Below are positions 1 through 7,523 of a stretch of DNA of 64,000 bases, piece after piece. This DNA is from Siphonodentalium dalli. Taxonomy: Eukaryota; Mollusca; Scaphopoda; Gadilida; Siphonodentaliidae. Positions within the stretch are counted from its first letter, which is position 1; every line of letters begins with the position of its first letter. The notes under the pieces are model-generated. The model was not told where the DNA came from, did not search any database, and saw nothing but the letters and a program-made list of their open reading frames with translations. Made by a program: the position numbers and the translations under genes. The stretch covers positions 78,411,980-78,475,979 of the forward strand of contig CP136063.1 of the NCBI GenBank assembly GCA_032622095.1. Direction: 5' to 3'.

Positions 1-880
1 ATAATTGTGCAACAGTACAGTCGCGTTACTTTATACGTCAACATTGGTCATTATCACTCGACAAATTTATTTCGGTCTATCGTATCAACCCCTATTTCCC
101 CCGCGTAGCCTGACTAAGTGTCAACATTGGTCTTTATCGCTCCACTAATTTGTATCATTTCATCGGTATGAATTCCATATCCAATTATCCACATATAACC
201 AACCCAATCTCTAATCCCGGTCCAATTTATTTATTTTTTTCATCGCTATAGTCAAGTTACGAAATATTTTATTGCGTGATACTTGTACTTATATGTCTAT
301 GGTATTACTATAGTATACCGTATACGTATATCAATTGCTATTCCTTTCTATATAATTCTGGTGCCATCTATAGAGATAGAGATAATTTCCGACCCCCCCC
401 CCCAATTTTATATTATTGCTGCTTTAGTACAGTCGCGATGCATTACATGGCAACATCGCTCCACTAATTTATGTCAGTTCTTCGGTACGAACCCCTTTTT
501 CTCCGAGTCCATATAACCAACCCAACATCTTATCCCGGCCTAAATTATTATTTTTATTTTCATCGGTATAGTTGTGTTACATACATATTTTTATCATATG
601 ATTCTAATTTGTATTGTACCACTATAGAAGTCCATAAATGACTATTCTGGCACTATATAGAGATGACTAAGATTCTGACACCCCCCCCCCCCCCTATTTT
701 ATAACCTTGTTGCAACAGTAGAGTTGAGATGCATAATATGTCAACATTGGTCGTTATCGCTCTACAAATTTATATCGGTTCAACCCTTAGTTCCCTGTAA
801 TGCCCACCCGTCCCTCAATTTATTTTTTCATTTGTATTATAGTCTCGTTACGTACACATTTTATCTCTTATAACTTTTGC
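1..880. repeat. Diverged ~290-bp tandem repeat ending in poly-C, about four partial copies
   Basis: Four related segments begin near 1, 111, 409 and 701. Shared landmarks are a CAGTCGCG-like start (17, 431, diverged at 717), a TCAACATTGGTC then TTATCGCTC block (38, 119, shortened near 449, 741), a TATTTTTTCATCGGTATAG-like block, and an end TATAGAGAT followed by a C run and TTTTATA. The C runs are 11 bases at 393-403 and 14 bases at 681-694. The first copy is cut to about 110 bp and the last fades near 880. Substitutions and small indels are frequent, so this array is much older than the one at 2855-63633. Two short open frames (276-467 and 283-516) lie inside it and are not credible genes. 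Confidence 0.7.
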
Positions 881-1065
881 TTCAACGCGCCGAGTTCTGC
901 TGCAGACAATACAAAACTGACAACATATTGAAATGTAAGCAGGCCGCTTCAAACTCATATTATCCAAGAAAAACTCTGGCTACATCAGAAATTTGTGTAT
1001 AAGGTGTACTCGCATTTGTTGCGTTAAAAACCAAAGGTCCCAAGTCAACGTCCAAATCCCCGTTT
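881..1065. other. Unassigned intergenic sequence
   Basis: This stretch lies between two repeat families. I see no repeat, open frame or structured element in it beyond ordinary AT-rich sequence. Confidence 0.5.
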
Positions 1066-1078
1066 AACTCCATCTACA

Positions 1079-1211
1079 TACAGTAATGTCCAAAGTAATT
1101 GATCACTTAACCACATCAGAATTATGGGTAATTTTTCAAGATTTTAAATCCTGAAAAATTGCCCATAATTCTGCTGTGGTTAATTGGTCAATTACTTTAG
1201 GCATTACTGTA
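1079..1211. repeat. 133-bp palindrome, copy 1
   Basis: The left arm starts TACAGTAATGTCCAAAG and the right arm ends TAGGCATTACTGTA. The centre is near 1145 at ATTTTAAAT. Copy 1 differs from copy 2 at several sites (GATCACTTAACCACATC against GACCACTTAACCACAGC), which makes its stem less perfect. Confidence 0.85.
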
Positions 1212-1253
1212 GCCCATATAAGGATGTGAGGTCTAATGATAACTCCATCCACA

Positions 1254-1386
1254 TACAGTAATGTCCAAAGTAATTGACCACTTAACCACAGCAGAATTAT
1301 GGGTAATTTTTCCGGATTTTAAATCCTGAAAAATTACCCATAATTCTGCTGTGGTTAAGTGGTCAATTACTTTGGGCATTACTGTA
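1254..1386. repeat. 133-bp palindrome, copy 2 (near perfect)
   Basis: Arms of about 65 bp pair almost completely around a GATTTTAAATC centre at about 1320. Visible mismatches include TGTCC against GGGCA near the outer ends. As single strands this would form a long hairpin. Confidence 0.85.
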
Positions 1387-1477
1387 TCCCATATAAGGAT
1401 GTGAGGTCTAATGATAACTCCATCTACATACAGTAATGTCCAAAGTAATTGACCACTTAACCACAGCAGAATTATGG

Positions 1478-1825
1478 CGTTCAATATGGTCTACCTAATT
1501 CTGCTCCAAAAACATGTATATTGAATATATGGATGTTTATTGTGGGGAAACCGATTATTTCAATGATATTTTCATTAACTGGGATCCAAAAACCGACCTA
1601 CGGGAGCGCGCTTCGCGCGCGACTGTTTCTTAAGCATATGTGCATATTTAATAAGTCAACAATTGGAATCACAACAGATAAGATTGGCGGGGGTCCCTTG
1701 CGCTTGCGCGATCTGTCCATCAAAACATATTTAGACATCTCAAGACACGTAAGACCCAATAACTTAATATACAGAATAGATACATCTATTGCCTGAGTGA
1801 CTAATATTTATATTTGTTACAATGG
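1478..1825. other. Unassigned sequence with a GC-rich hairpin
   Basis: No recognisable gene. A 91-codon open frame at 1521-1796 has no domain, motif or composition that I recognise, and it lies among repeats, so I do not call it. The stretch includes the unusually GC-rich GCGCGC-TTC-GCGCGC hairpin at about 1606-1620 and a second GCGCTTGCGCG patch near 1701. Confidence 0.4.
1606..1620. other. GC-rich hairpin in AT-rich surroundings
   Basis: GCGCGC, TTC and GCGCGC form a 6-bp stem with a 3-nt loop. Alternating GC of this kind can also adopt Z-DNA. There is no downstream T run, so nothing marks it as a terminator, and its role is unknown. Confidence 0.4.
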
Positions 1826-2100
1826 GGTCAAATAGTTGCGAAGCCAGCACCACAATTCTTTCCCTCCATAGTAAATCTTAAAACAACTTCTAAAGAATTA
1901 TTTATTTACCTTATATTTGGTATGGAGCGTCCTTGGTTTACTGGAGTTCAGATTTGTTAACATCACGTCACCAAGTCAATTACTTGCGAAGCCACAGCCA
2001 TAACTATTTCCCTCCATAGTAATTCTCAAAACAACTTCTTAAGAACAATTGACCAGGTCAGTCGCGCAATTATTGGAAGAGCCACGGTCAATCGTTTTTT
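1826..2100. repeat. Diverged ~148-bp tandem duplication with a partial third copy
   Basis: The block GTCAAATAGTTGCGAAGCCA continuing to TTTCCCTCCATAGTAA and AAAACAACTTCT starts at about 1827 and recurs at about 1974. GCGAAGCCA lies at 1838 and again at 1986, which gives the 148-bp offset. A weaker match (AATTATTGGAAGAGCCACGG) near 2070 suggests a truncated third copy. The family is not recognised. Confidence 0.6.
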
Positions 2101-2344
2101 TTTAAACCAAATTTTACATTTAAATTATTCCTTTATTTAACCAAAAAACAAAATTAAATGAGAAAATTAACTTTTACTACTTGCTAAATTTTATCTTTTA
2201 ATTATTTCATTTAAATTTTAGACTAAAATTTAAAAATATACAGTCCCAGTATTTACAGTATACTAAGTCCAAGTCTTTATAATCTGTTGAGTGACCCCAC
2301 AGTCATTTACTTGCTTGTTAGTAATAATTTGAAGGATTACTTGT
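2101..2344. other. Very AT-rich spacer with a short palindrome
   Basis: This region is dominated by A/T runs, with no gene or interspersed repeat recognised. It contains the 25-bp palindrome at 2210-2234. Confidence 0.5.
2210..2234. repeat. Perfect AT-rich palindrome with 12-bp arms
   Basis: TTTAAATTTTAG at 2210-2221 is followed by one A and then by its exact complement CTAAAATTTAAA at 2223-2234. It may extrude as a small cruciform. No function is implied. Confidence 0.7.
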
Positions 2345-2348
2345 TTAA
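2345..2348. other. TTAA target-site duplication, left
   Basis: TTAA directly abuts the CCCTTT terminus of the piggyBac-like element and matches TTAA at 2720-2723. Confidence 0.85.
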
Positions 2349-2497
2349 CCCTTTACCCAACAAACAGGCCAAAACCGGCCAAATAAAGCTTCAACAGCCT
2401 AATATATCTTCGGTCTGTCTCAATAGAACCATACAAATATGGATATCATTGGAACCGGCTCCTTGACCACATTGTGATAGTTACAGTTATGCCCTGT

Positions 2498-2566
2498 GCC
2501 AATGCATTCTCTTATATATGCGAGTCGACCATAGGTCGCCTCGCATATATAAGAGAATGCATTGGC
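2498..2566. repeat. 69-bp palindrome inside the MITE, left
   Basis: GCCAATGCATTCTC at the start pairs with GAGAATGCATTGGC at the end, and the arms run through TTATATATGCGAG to a GACCATAGGTC centre. One T/C mismatch breaks the stem near the middle. With its 7-bp leader GCCCTGT (2491-2497) it is the exact reverse complement of 2625-2700. Confidence 0.9.
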
Positions 2567-2624
2567 CTAAAACAAATATTTTTTCTTACATTCTTTAACA
2601 ATTTTATAATTTTTAATGTGTTAA

Positions 2625-2693
2625 GCCAATGCATTCTCTTATATATGCGAGGCGACCTATGGTCGACTCGCATATATAAGAGAATGCATTGGC
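2625..2693. repeat. 69-bp palindrome inside the MITE, right
   Basis: This is the reverse complement of the palindrome at 2498-2566, and the match extends over ACAGGGC to 2700. The MITE therefore holds two hairpins that can each fold alone or pair with each other across a 58-bp AT-rich spacer. Confidence 0.9.
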
Positions 2694-2719
2694 ACAGGGC
2701 CCTTCTGTTGGGTAAAGGG

Positions 2720-2723
2720 TTAA
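2720..2723. other. TTAA target-site duplication, right
   Basis: TTAA directly follows the AAAGGG terminus of the piggyBac-like element and matches TTAA at 2345-2348. Confidence 0.85.
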
Positions 2724-2854
2724 ACCCAATTGTTATCAAAATATTTTATGTATTTTTTATAATTTCTATTTATATGTAATACTATAATCTTGGTGGCGTT
2801 ACCATTTCTGACTATGGTTTTCTTGTTGTTAGCTTATGGTATGAATCAGTCTAT
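2724..2854. other. Unique spacer between the MITE and the large array
   Basis: This is an AT-rich stretch of 131 bp with no gene. TATGGT occurs at 2813, 2835 and 2852, the last spanning the array boundary. Confidence 0.5.
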
Positions 2855-2855
2855 G
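2851..2855. other. Candidate target-site duplication CTATG, left of the array
   Basis: CTATG here and CTATG at 63633-63637 flank the array directly. If the inserted element ends at GTGACAC and GTGTCAC, this is a 5-bp target duplication. If the full 19-bp inverted repeat with GG and CC ends is the terminus, the duplication shortens to TAT (2852-2854 and 63634-63636). Confidence 0.55.
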
Positions 2856-2873
2856 GTGACACTCCACAGTTTC
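2855..2873 (+). repeat. Module A left terminal inverted repeat (19 bp), outer left edge of the array
   Basis: GGTGACACTCCACAGTTTC begins every A module. At this copy it is the first array base next to unique DNA. Confidence 0.95.
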
Positions 2874-2954
2874 TGCAGGGATTGGTGCAAAAATAAGGGG
2901 GCATCAATTCAATGAAAAATAACAGAAATGTGATCCCACAACACATATACAATG

Positions 2955-2962
2955 TATATATA
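2955..2962 (+). promoter_or_regulatory. TATA-like motif in module A (representative of 30)
   Basis: TATATATA lies 100 bp into A and about 118 bp before the 60-codon open frame. It recurs in every A. It could act as a core promoter, but AT-rich DNA yields such strings often. Confidence 0.2.
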
Positions 2963-3326
2963 CCTGGGTTGAGCACATACTAGGCTTAATGATTTTGGTA
3001 CAGAATTGTCATTTTAATGGGGGTAGCAAGAGTTATGCCCCTTGATTGTGTGCCTGAAAAATGAAATTTTGATGCAAAAATGACCAAAATAAGTGATTTT
3101 CAGGCTCGTGGGACACAAAAACCAGAAGATCTATGCTATAGCCGCCTATGTTGTCTGGAAGAACACTGTTTCCTCACAAAAATATCAAAAAAATTCAAAC
3201 TTCTCACCACTGTAAGTTTTAAAAAAATATTTTTCATGCAGATGACAAATTTTAGGTGCTAAAATGTCACGCTGGTGTCTGGAGCCACTGTTTCGCAGAA
3301 ATCGCTACTACTTCATACTGGTGGGG

Positions 3327-3335
3327 TCAAGGTCA
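3327..3335 (+). promoter_or_regulatory. TCAAGGTCA nuclear-receptor-type half-site in module A (representative of 30)
   Basis: GGGTCA is directly followed by AGGTCA, which gives the extended half-site TCAAGGTCA known to be bound by monomeric ERR, SF-1 and FTZ-F1 receptors. It sits 472 bp into A and recurs in all 30 copies. Binding is not shown by sequence alone. Confidence 0.25.
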
Positions 3336-3405
3336 CCTGAAACAATATTTTCAAAACTCAAAGACATCCTCTAAAAATCCACAAATTCATAACTAACCTT
3401 CTCTC

Positions 3406-3411
3406 AATAAA
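3406..3411 (+). promoter_or_regulatory. AATAAA poly(A)-signal-like motif in module A (representative of 30)
   Basis: AATAAA lies 551 bp into A on the same strand as the TATA-like motif and the open frame. It would be consistent with a short transcription unit inside A, but chance occurrence is likely in this composition. Confidence 0.2.
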
Positions 3412-3679
3412 CATACCACACCCATGGTGACAGAAAACACTGGTACTCTATTCTAAGAAATTTACCCCTACTGATAATTCGAAACTGTGGAGTGTCACCT
3501 TAAGGGAAATGCAATTTTATTAATCTTTAATAGGGACCACACCTCCATATTCTCTGCATTATACCGCTTAAAATGATATATTACACCCCATGCGTTATTG
3601 CAATCACAGGCAGCAAGATTGGGTGGGGATTTACATGCACCCCCATGATTTCACCCCTTTTGGGTCTTTCAGAACCCAA

Positions 3680-3697
3680 TGACGTTATGCTTGACGT
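3680..3697 (+). promoter_or_regulatory. Paired TGACGT (CRE-type half-site) motifs in module B (representative of 49)
   Basis: TGACGT occurs at 3680-3685 and 3692-3697, 12 bp apart start to start. It is the half-site of CREB/ATF-type bZIP factors. Related TGACATCA (3914-3921) and its inverse TGATGTCA (4074-4081) lie further along. Function is not shown. Confidence 0.2.
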
Positions 3698-4130
3698 AGT
3701 GAAAAAATGGATATATTCAACCATCATCTATAGCTTGAAAAAGGTCTGAAATACTAAAATGTTGTATAAATATATTATGAGATGCATATTTTCCTCAGAT
3801 ATCAAAATAAAACATAATATTTCATACAACAACTATCTTTAATACTCTCCCAAAACTATGGGTTAAAAAATTCCAAGTCTTATTTAGCATTAAGGGAAAG
3901 CTTTACAAGGTTATGACATCACATGAACAATATGTTGTCAAGTGAAATATGACCAAGGAAACCTGTATTATTATATTTCACACTTGTGAATAAGAAAGAC
4001 TGAATATCTAATCTTGTTGTATACTGTGTAATGTCACAATATCAGCCTTTTCAGCTAAGATTCAAGGAGCATATGATGTCATGAAAAAGTACCCATCATC
4101 TGAAAAATCACCAATAACCATATACATGAA

Positions 4131-4152
4131 CCACCACCACCCCCCCCCCCCC
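4131..4152. repeat. CCA/poly-C tract of module B (first copy)
   Basis: (CCA)3 followed by C13. Across the array this tract is (CCA)4 followed by C10-C15 and is the main source of length variation between units. The G-rich complementary strand is a long G run. Confidence 0.9.
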
Positions 4153-4342
4153 ACTGCTCCAAGACTCCATATCCCCACCAATTTATATGATTAAAGACAA
4201 CCTGTATTGGAATATGCATAGAAGAATGGTGTATCTACCATAAAATGTTCCTTCTAACTGAACAGGTTTGCTAAAAAATGATTTTCAGTAACAATATTTG
4301 TCAAGTTGACAGATGAAAATGGTGCTATTTGCTGGTCTTGAA

Positions 4343-5181
4343 GGGAAATGCAATTTTATTAATCTTTAATAGGGACCACACCTCCATATTCTCTGCATTA
4401 TACCGCTTAAAATGATATATTACACCCCATGCGTTATTGCAATCACAGGCAGCAAGATTGGGTGGGGATTTACATGCACCCCCATGATTTCACCCCTTTT
4501 GGGTCTTCCAGAACCCAATGACGTTATGCTTGACGTAGTGAAAAAATGGATATATTCAACCATCATCTATAGCTTGAAAAAGGTCTGAAATACTAAAATG
4601 TTGTATAAATATATTATGAGATGCATATTTTCCTCAGATATCAAAATAAAACATAATATTTCATACAACAACTATCTTTAATACTCTCCCAAAACTATGG
4701 GTTAAAAAATTCCAAGTCTTATTTAGCATTAAGGGAAAGCTTTACAAGGTTATGACATCACATGAACAATATGTTGTCAAGTGAAATATGACCAAGGAAA
4801 CCTGTATTATTATATTTCACACTTGTGAATAAGAAAGACTGAATATCTAATCTTGTTGTATACTGTGTAATGTCACAATATCAGCCTTTTCAGCTAAGAT
4901 TCAAGGAGCATATGATGTCATGAAAAAGTACCCATCATCTGAAAAATCACCAATAACCATATACATGAACCACCACCACCACCCCCCCCCCACTGCTCCA
5001 AGACTCCATATCCCCACCAATTTATATGATTAAAGACAACCTGTATTGGAATATGCATAGAAGAATGGTGTATCTACCATAAAATGTTCCTTCTAACTGA
5101 ACAGGTTTGCTAAAAAATGATTTTCAGTAACAATATTTGTCAAGTTGACAGATGAAAATGGTGCTATTTGCTGGTCTTGAA
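4343..5181 (+). repeat. Module B, second position (B2), representative copy
   Basis: B2 joins B1 directly as CTTGAA-GGGAAATG, without the TTAA that separates A from B1. It carries C at the diagnostic site (4508, in GGGTCTTCCAG) and (CCA)4-C10 here. Elsewhere B2 has C12 or C13. Otherwise it matches B1. Confidence 0.9.
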
Positions 5182-7523
5182 GGTGACACTCCACAGTTTC
5201 TGCAGGGATTGGTGCAAAAATAAGGGGGCATCAATTCAATGAAAAATAACAGAAATGTGATCCCACAACACATATACAATGTATATATACCTGGGTTGAG
5301 CACATACTAGGCTTAATGATTTTGGTACAGAATTGTCATTTTAATGGGGGTAGCAAGAGTTATGCCCCTTGATTGTGTGCCTGAAAAATGAAATTTTGAT
5401 GCAAAAATGACCAAAATAAGTGATTTTCAGGCTCGTGGGACACAAAAACCAGAAGATCTATGCTATAGCCGCCTATGTTGTCTGGAAGAACACTGTTTCC
5501 TCACAAAAATATCAAAAAAATTCAAACTTCTCACCACTGTAAGTTTAAAAAAAATATTTTTCATGCAGATGACAAATTTTAGGTGCTAAAATGTCACGCT
5601 GGTGTCTGGAGCCACTGTTTCGCAGAAATCGCTACTACTTCATACTGGTGGGGTCAAGGTCACCTGAAACAATATTTTTCAAAACTCAAAGACATCCTCT
5701 AAAAATCCACAAATTCATAACTAACCTTCTCTCAATAAACATACCACACCCATGATCATGGTGACAGAAAACACTGGTACTCTATTCTAAGAAATTTACC
5801 CCTACTGATAATTCGAAACTGTGGAGTGTCACCTTAAGGGAAATGCAATTTTATTAATCTTTAATAGGGACCACACCTCCATATTCTCTGCATTATACCG
5901 CTTAAAATGATATATTACACCCCATGCGTTATTGCAATCACAGGCAGCAAGATTGGGTGGGGATTTACATGCACCCCCATGATTTCACCCCTTTTGGGTC
6001 TTTCAGAACCCAATGACGTTATGCTTGACGTAGTGAAAAAATGGATATATTCAACCATCATCTATAGCTTGAAAAAGGTCTGAAATACTAAAATGTTGTA
6101 TAAATATATTATGAGATGCATATTTTCCTCAGATATCAAAATAAAACATAATATTTCATACAACAACTATCTTTAATACTCTCCCAAAACTATGGGTTAA
6201 AAAATTCCAAGTCTTATTTAGCATTAAGGGAAAGCTTTACAAGGTTATGACATCACATGAACAATATGTTGTCAAGTGAAATATGACCAAGGAAACCTGT
6301 ATTATTATATTTCACACTTGTGAATAAGAAAGACTGAATATCTAATCTTGTTGTATACTGTGTAATGTCACAATATCAGCCTTTTCAGCTAAGATTCAAG
6401 GAGCATATGATGTCATGAAAAAGTACCCATCATCTGAAAAATCACCAATAACCATATACATGAACCACCACCACCACCCCCCCCCCCCCCCACTGCTCCA
6501 AGACTCCATATCCCCACCAATTTATATGATTAAAGACAACCTGTATTGGAATATGCATAGAAGAATGGTGTATCTACCATAAAATGTTCCTTCTAACTGA
6601 ACAGGTTTGCTAAAAAATGATTTTCAGTAACAATATTTGTCAAGTTGACAGATGAAAATGGTGCTATTTGCTGGTCTTGAAGGGAAATGCAATTTTATTA
6701 ATCTTTAATAGGGACCACACCTCCATATTCTCTGCATTATACCGCTTAAAATGATATATTACACCCCATGCGTTATTGCAATCACAGGCAGCAAGATTGG
6801 GTGGGGATTTACATGCACCCCCATGATTTCACCCCTTTTGGGTCTTCCAGAACCCAATGACGTTATGCTTGACGTAGTGAAAAAATGGATATATTCAACC
6901 ATCATCTATAGCTTGAAAAAGGTCTGAAATACTAAAATGTTGTATAAATATATTATGAGATGCATATTTTCCTCAGATATCAAAATAAAACATAATATTT
7001 CATACAACAACTATCTTTAATACTCTCCCAAAACTATGGGTTAAAAAATTCCAAGTCTTATTTAGCATTAAGGGAAAGCTTTACAAGGTTATGACATCAC
7101 ATGAACAATATGTTGTCAAGTGAAATATGACCAAGGAAACCTGTATTATTATATTTCACACTTGTGAATAAGAAAGACTGAATATCTAATCTTGTTGTAT
7201 ACTGTGTAATGTCACAATATCAGCCTTTTCAGCTAAGATTCAAGGAGCATATGATGTCATGAAAAAGTACCCATCATCTGAAAAATCACCAATAACCATA
7301 TACATGAACCACCACCACCACCCCCCCCCCCCCACTGCTCCAAGACTCCATATCCCCACCAATTTATATGATTAAAGACAACCTGTATTGGAATATGCAT
7401 AGAAGAATGGTGTATCTACCATAAAATGTTCCTTCTAACTGAACAGGTTTGCTAAAAAATGATTTTCAGTAACAATATTTGTCAAGTTGACAGATGAAAA
7501 TGGTGCTATTTGCTGGTCTTGAA
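5182..7523 (+). repeat. Array block 2: A-B-B
   Basis: A 5182-5833 (652 bp), B1 5834-6681, B2 6682-7523. C runs 15 and 13. A carries a private 6-bp insertion near 5754, where CCCATGG reads CCCATGATCATGG. Confidence 0.95.

Larger units (their letters stand above)
1066..1477. repeat. 175-bp tandem repeat of a palindromic foldback (MITE-like) element, 2.35 copies
   Basis: Unit starts at 1066, 1241 and 1416 give an exact 175-bp period. Each unit is a short leader beginning AACTCCATC, a 133-bp palindrome running from TACAGTAATG to CATTACTGTA, and a linker containing ATATAAGGATGTGAGG. The palindromes occupy 1079-1211 and 1254-1386. The third copy stops abruptly at 1477, about 49 bp into its palindrome. 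The second palindrome has few mismatches between arms, while the first has several. The fold resembles a foldback MITE, but no flanking target duplication is visible, so the superfamily is unknown. The minus-strand open frame at 1233-1484 is a by-product of the palindrome and is not a gene. Confidence 0.85.
2349..2719. mobile_element. 371-bp non-autonomous piggyBac-like element (MITE) with TTAA target duplication
   Basis: The left end CCCTTTACCCAACA (2349-2362) is the exact complement of the right end TGTTGGGTAAAGGG (2706-2719), and weaker pairing continues to a GGCC/GGCC match. TTAA flanks both sides, at 2345-2348 and 2720-2723. TTAA duplications with CCCTTT-type ends are the known signature of piggyBac-superfamily elements. 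The interior encodes no transposase and is largely two long palindromes, so mobilisation would need an enzyme supplied in trans. The overlapping open frames at 2474-2779 and 2512-2739 reflect this internal symmetry and are not genes. Confidence 0.85.
2855..3499 (+). mobile_element. Module A, first copy: 645-bp unit with perfect 19-bp terminal inverted repeats
   Basis: The left end GGTGACACTCCACAGTTTC (2855-2873) is the exact complement of the right end (3481-3499). The inverted match does not extend further inward. The usual length is 646 bp, and this copy lacks one T in the run after ACAATAT. Inside are TATATATA (2955-2962), a 60-codon open frame (3080-3262), a TCAAGGTCA motif (3327-3335) and AATAAA (3406-3411). 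The ends resemble a non-autonomous DNA transposon. Its placement at both ends of the array resembles a long terminal repeat. No transposase is present and I cannot assign a superfamily. Confidence 0.75.
3500..4342 (+). repeat. Module B, first position (B1), representative copy
   Basis: B1 starts TTAAGGGAAATG immediately after A and ends GGTCTTGAA. It always has T at the diagnostic site (3669 here, in GGGTCTTTCAG). It includes TGACGT twice (3680, 3692), TGACATCA (3914), TGATGTCA (4074) and a CCA/poly-C tract near 4131. This copy has (CCA)3-C13, where every other B has (CCA)4. No open frame of 60 codons or more starts in B. No transposon termini, splice pattern or RNA gene is recognised. Confidence 0.9.
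2855..5181 (+). repeat. Array block 1: A-B-B
   Basis: A 2855-3499, B1 3500-4342, B2 4343-5181. C runs are 13 (after three CCA) and 10. It is the most divergent block: A has a private substitution in the T/A run near 3223 and one T missing near 3347. Confidence 0.95.

Noticed and set aside
276-516. Two overlapping short open frames on the plus strand
   Set aside because: They lie in a diverged tandem repeat with a C11 run, overlap in different frames and show no protein-like features.
1233-1484. 83-codon open frame on the minus strand
   Set aside because: It reads through palindromic tandem repeats, and its residues repeat because the DNA does.
1521-1796. 91-codon open frame on the plus strand
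   Set aside because: No domain, motif or neighbouring exon signal is recognised, and it sits among repeats.
2474-2779. Overlapping open frames on both strands in the MITE
   Set aside because: Mirror-image frames are produced by the internal palindromes, and one runs out of the element.
3210-3239. Possible 30-nt intron in module A (GTAAGT to TTTTTCATGCAG)
   Set aside because: Donor and acceptor look good, but 30 nt is too short for normal metazoan splicing and the open frame already reads through it.
4045-4066. Resemblance of module B to the 5' part of U2 snRNA (GCCTTTT, GCTAAGAT, CAAG)
   Set aside because: Only about 20 bp match with interruptions. The branch-site-pairing region and the rest of U2 are absent, so this is not a U2 gene array.
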